A DNA stretch of 64,000 bases, from contig OX246746.1 in the NCBI GenBank assembly GCA_945910005.1, positions 40,244,005 through 40,308,004 of the forward strand. Reading direction: 5' to 3'. Shown piece after piece: positions 45,101 to 55,138 of this stretch; the first letter of the stretch is position 1; each line of letters opens with the position of its first letter. Under the pieces are notes generated by a model, which had not been told where the DNA came from, ran no database searches, and saw only the letters and a program-made list of their open reading frames with translations. The position numbers were made by a program, and so were the translations under genes. This DNA comes from Isoperla grammatica (taxonomy: Eukaryota; Arthropoda; Insecta; Plecoptera; Perlodidae).

Positions 45101-48100
45101 TCCGATTGTTTATTAAAAAGCTAATTGGCGGCAGAAAAGTTTGCCGGGCGGCAGCTAAGGTTAGCCGTGCGGACTGCCCGGCTAACCGGCTCTGGGGAGA
45201 GCACTGATTGTCATTGTTAATACTAAGAAGAACGACCTAGACTTGTTATTACAACATTCCTGAAGTCCATCCGTCCAGATTTCCTACCCGAAAACAACCC
45301 GTATCCGCGCTGCCTCTACGCGGGCAGCGAGCTCGTTCTAGCCAGGCCCTTAGAGTGGAGGCCAGGCCTGGCGGTGGACCGACAGTGACGTCACTAGAGT
45401 TGGCCAGCGCTGAGCGCAGTGCTTCCTTATATCTTTTATTGTTTGAGTACCATAAGTCCCAGCGATCTGATTTTTTTTTCATCCATCTCCAATAGAATCT
45501 ACGCTAGTTTCTGAACAGCCTCTTAGTAAACCAAGACTATTCCTTTAAGGGAATATTAGGGTTCTACTGTATAAAAGATGGCAATGCAAAACTTTTGTTG
45601 GAATTGGGTGATCTGAAATTACATTGGCCCTACTTGCAGGTACTTGTTTAAATCCACGTTAGTAGCCTAAGGCCCCAATCACAACACAATTGTTGGTATC
45701 GGGATCGTAATCGCAATTCCAAAATCGTGAACGAGTTAATTAACATGGTTTTTATGGCACTGTTCATCTAAATCATTTAATGTCGTAATGATCTAGTATG
45801 AGAAAATGTACAATTGGGATCCTGATCTTGATTACGATCACGATGCCGACAATTGTGATTGGGGCTTTAGGCAATAATCATTAGTGGGAGATTCACTTAC
45901 TCGAATTTCACTCAATCCAGGGGGTGAGATATAGTCATTTGGCAACCACTCGGGTACCACAGGAAGTCTGTTCATGAGACTTGTGAATGTATCTAGATCT
46001 TGAGTTCGATAACAACCCAAGAAGTCTACAAGGTCTGCCGCAACTTCATCCGGAGAGCCGTCTTCACAGATTACATTAAAATTCTGATCCATATAATCGC
46101 TAAGCATGTCGGCTATGTCGCACGGAGAAATTTGACCTGCAAACGAAAACTTTCCGAGTCTTAGTTTATAACCAAAAGACAAATCTTTACCCTTGTTTAT
46201 GAAATAGTTTACAATATTATTAGCTAAATTTGTAACAAAAAGCATCTTTAACGATAGCCAGTCTTAGGTTCTCTACTTTTAATTTGTAGCTACTATCGCT
46301 CCTTGGATACAACTATTGCTACTTGCCAAAAAGAAGTGGCACCACTACTCTTTCCCTACTTTATAACTTCAATTGGAGAAAAGCTAATTAACGGATTTGA
46401 ACGAGAGGTCCGTAAGAAAACACACCAATAATGTGAGACAATACTGAAATAAACTTTTAGATAGAAAGTGTTCTGTATGAAAATTCATAGCATGCAGTAA
46501 TATGCAGGGTGCCTAGTTTCATGGCCCACACCACTGATTTTGAGGCCCAACCGCTGCACCCTGCATATTAGTGCATGTTATGAATTTTCAGTTCTAGACA
46601 CTTTCTATCTAGGCCTATAAAGTTAATTTTATTATTGTCTCACATTGTTGGTACGTATTCTTAAGGACCTCTCGTTCCAATTCGATTATTACTTTTTCGC
46701 CAAGTGAAGTTGAAAAAATTGAAAAAACAAAAACACTTATTACAACAAAACATATTATATAGGCTACAACAAAATCAAAAACACATATTATGATGCAGGA
46801 ATTGTTATAACAAGTTAACTAACTACTGGGTAGGGATGGGACGTCTAAACGTTTGTGCCTTATCTAATTGAATTAATTTGAATTAATTAATTTTACCCTA
46901 CCCTAATTTTCGGAACATTTCGGTGATATTTACCGCATTGGTCGTTCTTCTCGCCTCCTTTTGGTGGGGGGGGGGGGGGGGGGGCGCAAACGTTTAAACG
47001 TGAATTTAAAAAAAGATTGAACGTTTAGTATCCCTACTAATAGGTCTATATTTTTGAAATTATTGTTAAAATGACCACTGACATGCGAGCTAAACATGCT
47101 TTCTCATAGGTTATACCTTAAAAATGAATATCATAGCAGCTAGAACGAGATGTGTCGTGTGTTATGTGCGGGAATTTGCAACTGTCAGTGGATTTGTCCC
47201 AACTCTGGGACTTCGTGATGTCAAAGGATGGGTACATCACATCACCAGTCATCAATTAGCCGGTTTATGACCTGAACTTTATTTCGCAAACTAGAACTAG
47301 CCTATGTGTGTTTGGGAGATATAGGCTAACCAAAATACTGGATAGTCACGTGCGTGACCTTTTACCCCCGCGCACCACCACCCGCATCAAATGCCGAGAT
47401 GCACATGGGGTACAGATGATTTCTGACGTTCATATGAACATTTTGATACCCGTGTCTTGCTTCTACTCAAAAAGTTTAGCGGAAACTTTAAAATGGTAGG
47501 GCCTAGCGATTTCCCTCCTGACTATAATATTGGTCAAATGTGCTAAGATATCGCCATATTATTGAAGAGAATGATTGTTAGAACCTGGGAGACGGTAGAG
47601 AGTTGATAGCACGAGCCGGGTGTTATTTATATTTACCTCTATCAGTAGATGCTGTAGTGGAGGACAGACTAGGTTTGATTTAATTAGTTTGTAGGCCTAT
47701 GAAAGGAGATTACTTACATATTATGTTACATAAGGAATTAAGTGGAGTTCAGCTCAATAATCGAGCTGAAACTCGGAATCTTCCTGTAAACAGAGCGATC
47801 GTAGACCAAATCAATAATTAGGGCCTGGCCTAGGCCTACTGCACGTTCGAGTAGGCCAGGCCCTAGTAGGCCTACCATTGGGTTTGTATTATAGGGTATA
47901 GTATATATATATATATATATTATATGGTAATTGTACAGTATTGCTGATTGCGTTTCGTACTCACTTTTCGTGGGATGTCAGGCAGCTAGGCCAAGATCGA
48001 CCAAATACAATAACCCCCCCTAACCTCGGGCAAAGTCACTTTCGAGCGCAAATTGGTTAGGGGGAGTTATTGTAGTATCTGGTCGATCTTGGCCTAGCTG

Positions 48101-48675
48101 CCTGACATCCCACGAAAAGTGAGTACGAAACGCGATCAGCGATACTGTACAATTACCTATTATATAATATTATATATTGTATATAGTGTATTATACATGT
48201 ATTACAAACCCAATGCTAAGTAGGCTAGGCCATTGGCTAGGCCTAGGCCTAGCCCTAGACCATTGAGTTTAAAATACCTGTAAGGTATTTTAAACACAAT
48301 GCCTAGGCCTAGACCTAGGCCGACAATAGGCCTACGCTCGGCCTAGGCCTAGCTAGGATCTACTGGATGTAGGCGTAGCCTACTCACCTTTTTCAGAATG
48401 CAAGACATTGAGTATTTCATCAATTAATAAAAACGAATGCATCTGGCTCCTTGAGCCTCCCATTCGTTCTTCTACTGCCATCTGGAAAAGATGAAAAGTT
48501 AGGTTAGGCCCATGATAGGCCTAGGCCTACCATTGGGTTTACCCAATGTTCACTCTCCTTCCGCTACAGTCAGGGTCATTAAATCTTGATTGATTATTAC
48601 CTTCAAAGCTGTCCACGCACTCAATACTCCGCGTACTGATGTTCGTAACATTTGTTCACTAACTGGCTTTTCCAT
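38993..48675 (-). CDS. TSR2: TSR2 pre-rRNA-processing protein homologue, four exons
   Basis: Spliced minus-strand gene with coding exons 48675-48601, 48481-48388, 46136-45901 and 39121-38993, 177 residues in total. All introns are GT...AG and the phases agree (0, 1, 0). Exon 1 has the N-terminal helix with W-TALK; exon 2 continues AVEERMGG, the region of the family's WGG motif; exon 3 carries NVICEDGS, matching the conserved VEDGS; exon 4 ends DVDGWTTVRSKKKT, the acidic DGW-V-(R/K) tail typical of the family. In yeast and human TSR2 binds ribosomal protein eS26 and delivers it to pre-40S particles. The start ATG has G at -3 and +4 and an in-frame TGA 45 nt upstream. Human TSR2 is about 190 residues, so this looks complete. 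Family assignment is from motif recognition; splicing is inferred. Confidence 0.85.
39122..40071. other. TSR2 intron 3, 3' portion: no recognised element
   Basis: AT-rich, with short ORFs of no recognisable type. A CpG-rich patch at about 39290-39370 may belong to an unidentified repeat. Confidence 0.35.
40072..40846 (-). mobile_element. TIR element with 5-bp TSD, copy 1 (TSR2 intron 3)
   Basis: Ends CGGTGTTCTCCCCA / GGGGAGAGCACTG, flanked by acagt on both sides (40067-40071 and 40847-40851). It is the reverse-oriented homologue of 44439-45206. Contains a GC hairpin (about 40722-40745) next to a poly-T run. No coding capacity. Confidence 0.8.
40847..43635. other. TSR2 intron 3: no gene recognised
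   Basis: Includes a GT run and G tract at about 43000-43047, a 36-bp direct repeat (42204-42239 and 42617-42652, cagaataaaactttctgcag...), and a 13-bp-stem hairpin (cactattgttggt / accaacaatagtg, about 42919-42982). A purine-rich stretch at 41600-41700 and a GC-richer stretch at 43300-43500 are unassigned. Confidence 0.35.
43636..44030. mobile_element. Foldback element flanked by TTAA (TSR2 intron 3)
   Basis: A 395-bp element with ends GAGCGAAGAAAACCTC / GACGTTCGCTC, bounded by TTAA at 43632-43635 and 44031-44034. Long arms invert around about 43820, with an internal duplication of ggaaatcgttatcacagtca. Same family as 3479-3815. TTAA targeting is known for piggyBac and Kolobok; the termini do not settle which. 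Confidence 0.75.
44439..45206 (+). mobile_element. TIR element with 5-bp TSD, copy 2 (TSR2 intron 3)
   Basis: A 768-bp element with ends CAGTGTTCTCCCCAGG / CTGGGGAGAGCACTG, flanked by attgt on both sides (44434-44438 and 45207-45211). Homologue of 40072-40846 in opposite orientation. Both copies share a 5-bp TSD, unlike the 8-bp TSDs of the other elements here. Confidence 0.8.
45666..45871. mobile_element. Palindromic MITE 29 bp inside TSR2 intron 3
   Basis: Ends CCTAAGGCCCCAATCACAA / TTGTGATTGGGGCTTTAGG with further imperfect inverted pairing inward (ATCGTAATC / GATTACGATC). It lies immediately downstream of the exon 3 donor. TSD not clear. Confidence 0.7.
45901..46136 (-). CDS. TSR2: TSR2 exon 3
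   Basis: 236 nt between the acceptor tcgtttgcag| and the donor CGA|gtaagt. It completes the codon begun in exon 2 and encodes ISPCDIADMLSDYMDQNF and the EDGS motif. Reading on without splicing would add 20 residues and stop inside a MITE 60 bp into the intron. Confidence 0.85.
46370..46715. mobile_element. Foldback repeat in TSR2 intron 2
   Basis: The left arm (aacgagaggtcc, aatgtgagacaat, agatagaaagtgt, atatgcagggtg) is inverted in the right arm (caccctgcatat, acactttctatct, attgtctcacatt, ggacctctcgtt). Arms are about 160 bp with a short centre near 46543. The right side continues into sequence homologous to 49110-49330. Confidence 0.75.
46831..47036. mobile_element. Short hAT-like MITE in TSR2 intron 2
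   Basis: A 206-bp element with ends TAGGGATGGGACGTCTAAACG / CGTTTAGTATCCCTA. The flanks ctactggg and ctaatagg agree at 6 of 8 bases, so an 8-bp TSD is plausible but eroded. It contains a run of about 18 G and CAAACGTTTAAACG. Confidence 0.6.
47868..48232. repeat. Large imperfect palindrome in TSR2 intron 2
   Basis: Arms of about 160 bp around about 48045: cactttTCGTGGGATGTCAGGCAGCTAGGCCAAGATCGACC on the left side is inverted on the right. Outer parts pair ccattgggtttgta with tacaaacccaatg. Further short palindromes and clustered TAGGCCTA motifs follow to 48360. Confidence 0.8.
48388..48481 (-). CDS. TSR2: TSR2 exon 2
   Basis: 94 nt between the acceptor tcttttccag| and the donor AAAAAG|gtgagt. 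It begins MAVEERMGGSRSQ, which aligns with the conserved AV..GFGG..S region of TSR2. Ends in phase 1. Intron 1 is only 119 bp. Confidence 0.8.
48601..48675 (-). CDS. TSR2: TSR2 exon 1 (coding part)
   Basis: 25 codons from ATG (48675) to the donor AAG|gtaata. It contains VLSAWTALK, the start of the TSR2 domain. Phase 0 at its end. The 5' untranslated region continues upstream; no TATA box is evident. Confidence 0.8.
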
Positions 48676-49106
48676 GTCGCAAATGGTGAGCGAGTCCAAC
48701 GCAAAAACTTTTATCTTGGATCAAAACATTGAGAGCAGTACGCCTGTGAAACGGGCTCCAAGCCAAGGATACTAAGATACTCCAAGCAAAGATACTAACA
48801 TTCCAACTCTCCCAGCTCCAAGTATAGCCGATCAAGTAAGCCGCTGCAATTCGCCAGTAAAATTGTCAAGAGATAGCGTTACTGTCGCCGCGAGAAGTGA
48901 GCAGCTACGATGAGGTCGGTGAGGCAACTCAACATAGCTACTAGATGCGAAACAACACTTTTTAATTTTATTAATTATATTAAAATCTAAGGCGCCAGTA
49001 CTGTCGATATCTATGTATATGAAAGCCAATACCAATGTAGATTACCCGTGAGCCATTCATGTACGATAAACATCAATAAATAACGATTTGTTTTACAAAT
49101 ATAACC
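48676..49106. promoter_or_regulatory. Region upstream of TSR2, presumed 5' UTR and promoter
   Basis: Placed only by position. I see no TATA box or clear initiator. The sequence near 48830-48930 is somewhat GC-richer than its surroundings. Confidence 0.3.
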
Positions 49107-49334
49107 ATGGATATGTGGTCTCGGCGTGCGGTTAGATACGCACCTTGCATTTTAGTTCATGCTACGAATTTGCGTTCAGGGCACTTTCTACCTAGAAAGT
49201 TTATTTTGTTATTGTCTACAAAGGCTGCTACGCATATTTGGAGAACTCTCGAACAAATCCGATCTTTAGTTTTTCGCCAATTGAGTCAGAGAAAAGTAAA
49301 ACAAAAAAGAACTGTGCTGGTAGGTAAATACTTT
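49107..49334 (+). repeat. Dispersed repeat related to 46560-46760
   Basis: It shares gcactttctacctagaaagtttattttgttattgtct and ctttagtttttcgccaa with the right arm and flank of the foldback at 46370-46715. The homology resumes at about 50340-50450, after a LINE fragment. Confidence 0.6.
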
Positions 49335-50240
49335 TAAGATGTTGAAAGGTATGTATTTAGATGTTGTGCCAACTATTCGTGATTCCATATTAACTTTTAC
49401 TTTACAGGTTCCTAAAATGAATTCCGAGTCGTTCCGCAGGTCATTCTTGTACCGAGGTGTACATTTCTGGAATTCACTTCCGCATGAGCTTCGAAGTCAG
49501 TTTGTGAGATTGCGGCTCTTAATTTAGGAATAGAATTGAATCTGTCATTCGAGTTAGGCGTGTTTAAGTTAAAATTGTTCTATTGTAAGTGGTTTTTCAT
49601 CTGTTTTAGATGATTGGTTTGTTGGTCAGCCGGAGATCTACATTCGTTTTCCTGAATTTTCTTGATTCAGTTTGATCTCTACTTATTAAATGATTTTCTC
49701 GGATCAAGATTTTCAAGACCATCTGATTTTCAAGATTCGAAGAGAAGATAGAAGACGTGTGCAGCTTCCCGGGTTGCTTTTACGAGAAATTTTACTTTTG
49801 TTTAGTTTTAGTTCTGTTAGTTTCTGATTTTTTGCAATCCTCATTTTCGTTTGAGCTGGGACCATTAACAAACCAGTTTTTTCTTTTTTTCTTTTCTTTT
49901 TTCTTTTTTCTTTTTTTTTCTTTCTTCTTTTTCTTCTTTTTTCACTCTTATATATATATATATATTTTTTTCCAGATTTTTTTTCTTCATGTTCTTTCTT
50001 ATTTACATACTTTCATTTTTATTATTTCATGTGTTGAATTTCCACTTAATTTGAATTTATTTCATTTCTCAATTATTTTATCTTGTTCTTGATTTTTATT
50101 TTATATAGTACAGTAGTTTGTTTTGTTTTTGTTGTTGTTATTGTTATTTATGACTTCATTATTATAAATTTTATGCATAACTTAGTTTTATTTAAGGTCC
50201 TCCTTTGTAAATCAGTTTTTATAACCGAATAGGATAGACA

Positions 50241-50292
<52 letters not shown>

Positions 50293-50300
50293 GTAAATAA
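49335..50300 (+). pseudogene. LINE 3' end (last RT codons, 3' UTR and (AAAT)n tail)
   Basis: The 62-codon ORF at 49339-49527 ends with FRRSFLYRGVHFWNSLPHEL, the C-terminal motif of CR1/Jockey-type LINE ORF2 proteins. A T-rich 3' UTR (49850-50170) and an (AAAT)n tail (50244-50300) follow. Heavily 5'-truncated. Inserted in the dispersed repeat described at 49107-49334. Confidence 0.75.
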
Positions 50301-50966
50301 AACAATTTTCTAGAGCTGTCCATCTCCGATGCGTGAATTGTAAGTATATTATTTTGAAACCATCTTTACAACAATTGATATGCGAACTAAATATTTTGTC
50401 ATATAAGTTAAACCATAAAAATCAATACAATAACGACTATATCGTGGTAAGTGAAGATGTGTAACATTCCTAGCGCGCCGCGAACCTTGACAACAACCTC
50501 ACCCTAGCGCTTCTCGCTTTGTCCGCTTGGAGCGTGTCGTTTCTTTTTATAGGCGAATACAGCAAGAATCGAACTTACTACCAAATCCAAAACATCGTTG
50601 TGTGAGAAATCGTTAATCCTTACAGAGAGATATTCAAATAATATTAGGCACGACAATATATATTACCAAGTTCAATTAAGCTAAATAATATATCAACAAA
50701 ACATTGCGCTACATATAAACCAACCATCATGTTGTAACTAAATACTTATTTTATAAAAAATATGCTTTTGTAGGTGAGCCTCCTGGTCGAAAACGAACCG
50801 AAGAACATGACGACACATTATTATGCCTGGTAATTGCAGCAATTACTGCGCTTCTAAAACACCAACCCTCGAAGTTGTAAACATCATACTTTTTAAACAA
50901 AAAAATACAATATACCACATTATTGATTATTGTCTTTTTCTTAGTTATTACCCTGTAAACCATCAT
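50301..50966. other. No confirmed gene; one exon-like stretch
   Basis: Repeat remnant at about 50340-50450. At 50778-50880 an acceptor-like ttttgtag is followed by a 35-codon open frame (beginning GEPPGRKRTEEHDD) ending in TAA. I cannot link it to other exons. Confidence 0.3.
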
Positions 50967-52400
50967 TTATGATTGCTTGTTGCTCGCTGTCTGGGGGTTT
51001 GCCGTCTGGGGGTTTGCTGTCTGGGGTTTGCTGTCTGGGGGTTTGCTGTCTGGGGGTTCGCTGTCTGGGGGTTCGCTATCTGGGGGTTTGCCGTCTGGGG
51101 GTTTGCTGTCTGGGGGTTTGCTGTCTGGGGGTTCGCTGTCTGGGGGTTCGCTGTCTGGGGGTTTGCCGTCTGGGGGTTTGCTGTCTGGGGGTTTGCTGTC
51201 TGGTGGTTTGCCGTCTGGGGGTTTGCTGTCTGGGGGTTCGCTGTGTGGGGGTTTGCTGTCTGGGGGTTCGCTGTCTGGGTGTTTGCCATCTGGGGGTTTG
51301 CTGTCTGGGGGTTTGCTGTCTGGGGGTTTGCGGTCTGGGGGTTCGCTGTCTGGGGGTTCGCTGTCTGGGGGTTTGCCGTCTGGGGGTTTGCTGTCTGGGG
51401 GTTCGCTGTCTGGGGGTTTGCTGTCTGGGGGTTCGCTGTCTGGGGGTTTTCTGGCTGGGGGTTCGCCGCTTGGCCCCCCTGATCCACGCGATCCCGCAGG
51501 GACTTGAAATCCCTTTTCGATATCACGCATCATCCGCATGAGTATTGACATTTCGGATTCCCGGGACGTCAGCACAGGGCTTACAGGCATATTGTGCCTA
51601 CGCTTGTAGGCACTGCGCTTTTATGGGCGTGACGACGAATATTCATTACCTCACAAAGACGGACCAACAGACTATCCACGTCAGGAAACGTCTGCCCGAC
51701 AAGTACTTCGGCCATGTCGGCGCGCAGACCACCAGTAACCCAATTCACGCGGTCAGCGTTGGACATGGTTACATCAACCCGATCACACAACCCCAACTTG
51801 TCGAAAACATACGCCGTCACGGACTCCCTGTCGAGCTGCAACCGATTGGCCAGTGCCCCCGTTTTGCCATGGCGTGAGTCATCCTGCTGTCCCCCAGTTT
51901 TGAGAAAGAGAGCCCGCAAGGGCCCCCATGTCAACGGCGACGGCCCTGGAGGATCCCCAGTCATCAACGCCAACCGTCGACGCTCCAACGTCTCAAACCA
52001 GGTCAACTGACGCCCACGTTACAAACATGGGGACACCAATATCCAACGATCCTGGGGCAAACCATAAGCTGCCGCCACACGCTCAAACAATGACACCCAA
52101 CCCTCTGCATCATCTACCCCAGGAAGGAAAGGTGTCATGGGCGCCATTGAAATAGGGATCGCAGCTGTCATCGTGTCTCGTGGTAAAACCGCTTCAACTG
52201 GCCCCTGCAATGGAACACGATCTTCGTCCTCGGGGAGAGGAGCCAAATAACACTCACGATCTTATCCAGCGTCCAACAAAGCCTGCTCCGCTAACTCCCG
52301 CCGGTGACACCACTCAAGCAATCTTTCCTGTTCAGAAAAATTATCCCCGGGGTAAGGTTCACCCAAATCGCGTAACAGCCGGCGGAGAGTTCGATCGTCG
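50967..52400 (-). pseudogene. Gypsy-type retrotransposon gag relic with expanded repeat
   Basis: Minus-strand frames at 52246-52019 (FLPGVDDAEGWVSLFERVAA) and 52006-51581 (WVTGGLRADMAEVLVG...FPDVDSLLVRL) read as consecutive parts of a capsid-like Gag of Gypsy (Metaviridae-like) LTR elements. A third frame (51590-50967) begins with a short Gag-like stretch and runs into a pentapeptide repeat (KPPDS). No protease, RT, integrase or LTR was found. Frame changes between the parts show decay. A second reading frame up to about 52400 (LLEWCHRRELAEQALLDAG) may be more of the N-terminal side. Confidence 0.6.
50985..51465 (-). repeat. 15-bp minisatellite, about 31 units
   Basis: Unit gctgtctgggggttt (plus strand), with C/T changes, and one 14-bp unit near 51022 that shifts frame. 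On the minus strand it encodes (KPPDS/EPPDS)n in continuity with the gag relic. All frames are open because units lack stops, so the overlapping ORFs on both strands are artefacts. Confidence 0.95.
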
Positions 52401-52403
52401 GGA

Positions 52404-52830
52404 ATGAAAAAAAGCTTACTCCCAAAACTAGCTAGTGCATGTTTTGTTTTGCGACGTTTAAGTAACTTAGTAAGTAAAAACACAAATAAATCTGTCTACT
52501 TTGCCTACTTTCATTCCATAATGACATATGGCATTGCCATATGGGGGAATGGAACTGATGCTAAGAAAATTTGTACACTCCAGAAAAAAACTGGTAAGAG
52601 TTATTAATAAAGCTGGGCCCGGGCTAGCTGTAAAACCATATTTAAAGCTCTTCACATTCTCCCCATGCCCTGTGTCTATATATATGAAGTAATCATTTTT
52701 GTACATACTCACCTTGACCTATTTACTGTTAACTCAAACATTGACAATAAAGATACTAGATACAAAAGTCAACTGAGAGTAAAGCGATGCAACTTAAGAG
52801 CCGCATGCATAGAGCTATTTCAGGCGCGGT
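52404..52830 (+). pseudogene. LINE RT C-terminal fragment
   Basis: KKSLLPKLASACFVLRRL and YFHSIMTYGIAIWGNGTDA are the thumb-region motifs of Jockey-like LINE ORF2. A shifted frame continues with KPYLK and further degraded codons. Truncated on both sides; it abuts the gag relic in opposite orientation. Confidence 0.75.
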
Positions 52831-54179
52831 AACAACGAGTAAGTTGTACATGTATTACAGCGAAAGTAATAACACGATTTTGTTAAAAAAAATCAAGTAC
52901 ACAGAAAACATTTGTTTCTAGGTCCGTGCGTAAGGAAATTTGAATCAGAGTTTATTTGACTTGGTAAAAAATTTATTAGTGTCAGGTAACTTCACTATGG
53001 GAAAACGTTAACCGTTTAACGAATTTCAAGATTTCAAAACAGCCAGGTCCAGCTCTCACTTGTCCCTATTACATATTAAAATATCATGTTTCTTGAAGTA
53101 ACCAAAATACTGGAAATCTATGACGCCCGGGTATCAACGCGCTCCAAATTCTATTCAAAAATACTCAAATACAGCATTTCGGAGTTCAGCGTTCTGTCGC
53201 TAGGTAGCTCTAGCATCGCTCCGCTACTTTGATTGACAGGCGGTGGCTACTGATTGGGGTTTTGGGCTAGAGTGGGAGGGTTGAGACTTGAGAATGCAGG
53301 TGTCTGGTGGGTTTTGGAAAACACGAATGTATGTATGTGTGTATGTAGGTCATTTATACATTACTACACCATTCATCCGATTGCGATGAAACTTTGGTGA
53401 GTTGTTGTGCGCACGCCCGCAACGGTTCCTGGATGATAACAACACACCCCCCCCCCCCCCTCCACCCCCCCTCACCATCGCACCACCACTGAGCCACCAA
53501 CATGCAATAATGCGTTCTATTATTATTCATCCAATTGCAATAAAACTTTGGTGAGTTATTATGCGCACGCCCACGAAGGTTTCTGAATTAGTACCACCCC
53601 TTTGTGTAGGTACCACTAGACGGAAAAATATATTGTGTGTCAAAAAGCACTTCAATAAACATAATTAAAAGTTAAAACATAAACACTTTATTTCTTTCAG
53701 TGGCATTGCAACGCATGCCGGGTTTGCTATAGTTATCAATAAATTTGTATTTACAGTCACGACGAGAGAGTGGGTCGTCAATCTAAAACATCTCGGGTAA
53801 TAGCAATATATAACAGCACAGAGAAGTAAAGTAATTACTTATCTGTGCTAAGAGTATATAGATGCTCATTGTCGTAGTAGTCAGTATGAACATAATCACA
53901 TCGCTAAGGCTGTTCCGTGTCCCATGTAGCCTGTAACTGGGATGGTAGAGCGACCGTATACCTAAATGTATGAGGTATTTTGTTCACGCGGCAATTATTG
54001 TATTGCGAACTAAAACTCATCAAGAATCAGAAGAATGTCAGTGACCTACAATGCCTACCCTACCCTCTCATCCCTCCGGCTATCGCATACTTTCACTTTA
54101 TTGTCTCGTAGGGGAGATGTGCGCGTAGACGACAAAGATAACGGTACTACGGACATTGCTGTTTGGTTTATATGTAGTA
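52831..54179. other. No gene; includes two related blocks of about 70 bp
   Basis: TTCATCCGATTGCGATGAAACTTTGGTGAGTT...GCGCACGCCC (about 53371) recurs as TTCATCCAATTGCAATAAAACTTTGGTGAGTT...GCGCACGCCC (about 53526), separated by a C-rich tract (53444-53470). An ATGTATGT-rich stretch precedes. Probably part of an unidentified element. Confidence 0.45.
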
Positions 54180-54592
54180 TTTACAGGTTTCAGTGCACAT
54201 TTCATTGTTGTATATATAGTGTTATTTTTTGGCCCGAACATTACGACATATAAATGCGTCTTTCAGTGCACCTTTCATTGTTGTATATATAATGTTACTT
54301 TTTGGCCCGAACATTACGGCATATAAATGTGTCTTTCAGTGCACCTTTCATTGTTGTATATATAATGTTACTTTTTGGTCCGAACATTACCATCTTTTAT
54401 TGCTGTATATATAGTGTTATTTTTTGGTCCGAACATTACGGCATATAAATGTGTCTTTCAGTGCACCTTTTATTGTTGTATATATAATGTTACTTTTTGG
54501 TCCGAACATTACGGCATATAAATGCGTCTTTCAATGCACCTTTTATTGCTGTATATATAGTGTTATTTTTTGGCCCGAACATTACGGCATTG
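54180..54592 (+). repeat. 73-bp tandem repeat, about 5.5 units
   Basis: Unit: ataaatgcgtctttcagtgcacctttcattgttgtatatataatgttactttttggcccgaacattacggcat. One unit (about 54390) lacks about 24 bp. The short ORFs in it are repeat by-products. Confidence 0.9.
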
Positions 54593-55138
54593 AATTGAAT
54601 TTATTGAATTTATTGTGGTTTTCTCGCCCGGAGGCGAGAAGGCCGATATACGGCCACAACACGGCCCTCTGCAGCCTAATACACAAATACAAAGACAGAT
54701 ACTGAAACTAATAATACAAGGGCAGAACCGAAACAGATACAGGACAAATTCAAAGACAAATGCTAAAAAAACAAACAATACACACAGAGCAAACACAAAG
54801 ACAACGTCAAAATGGAAATTAAGTGATAAACGCCAGGCAAGTCAAATAGCGCAAAACAAACACAAACACAAGTTCAGCAGGGCGATACTAAACTTACCAC
54901 ACGATAAGCTACCGCGCGATTCCCAACTACCATTTCATAACGTTCGATCGTATCGAAGGACGTAGCCGTTGCAGCAGAGCAGCGCCTGTTATATATTAGT
55001 TTGTGGATGTTTTCGAGATGGCTGTGTACACTATAGAAAGTTAACCAAGGACAACGCGTGAATAAATGGAACGTTTGCCATTGGGTGCGTTTGATTTCCG
55101 GACACCTTCTGCACTTTTTTCACTTATTGCAGCATTAG

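Noticed and set aside
45249..45482. Minus-strand ORF containing DGWT as a possible TSR2 last exon
   Set aside because: Its upstream part is unlike TSR2 and phase and acceptor are not supported. The exon at 39121-38993 fits far better.
50963..51541. Five overlapping ORFs of 169-207 codons on both strands
   Set aside because: All but the minus-strand gag continuation are frames of a 15-bp repeat lacking stops.
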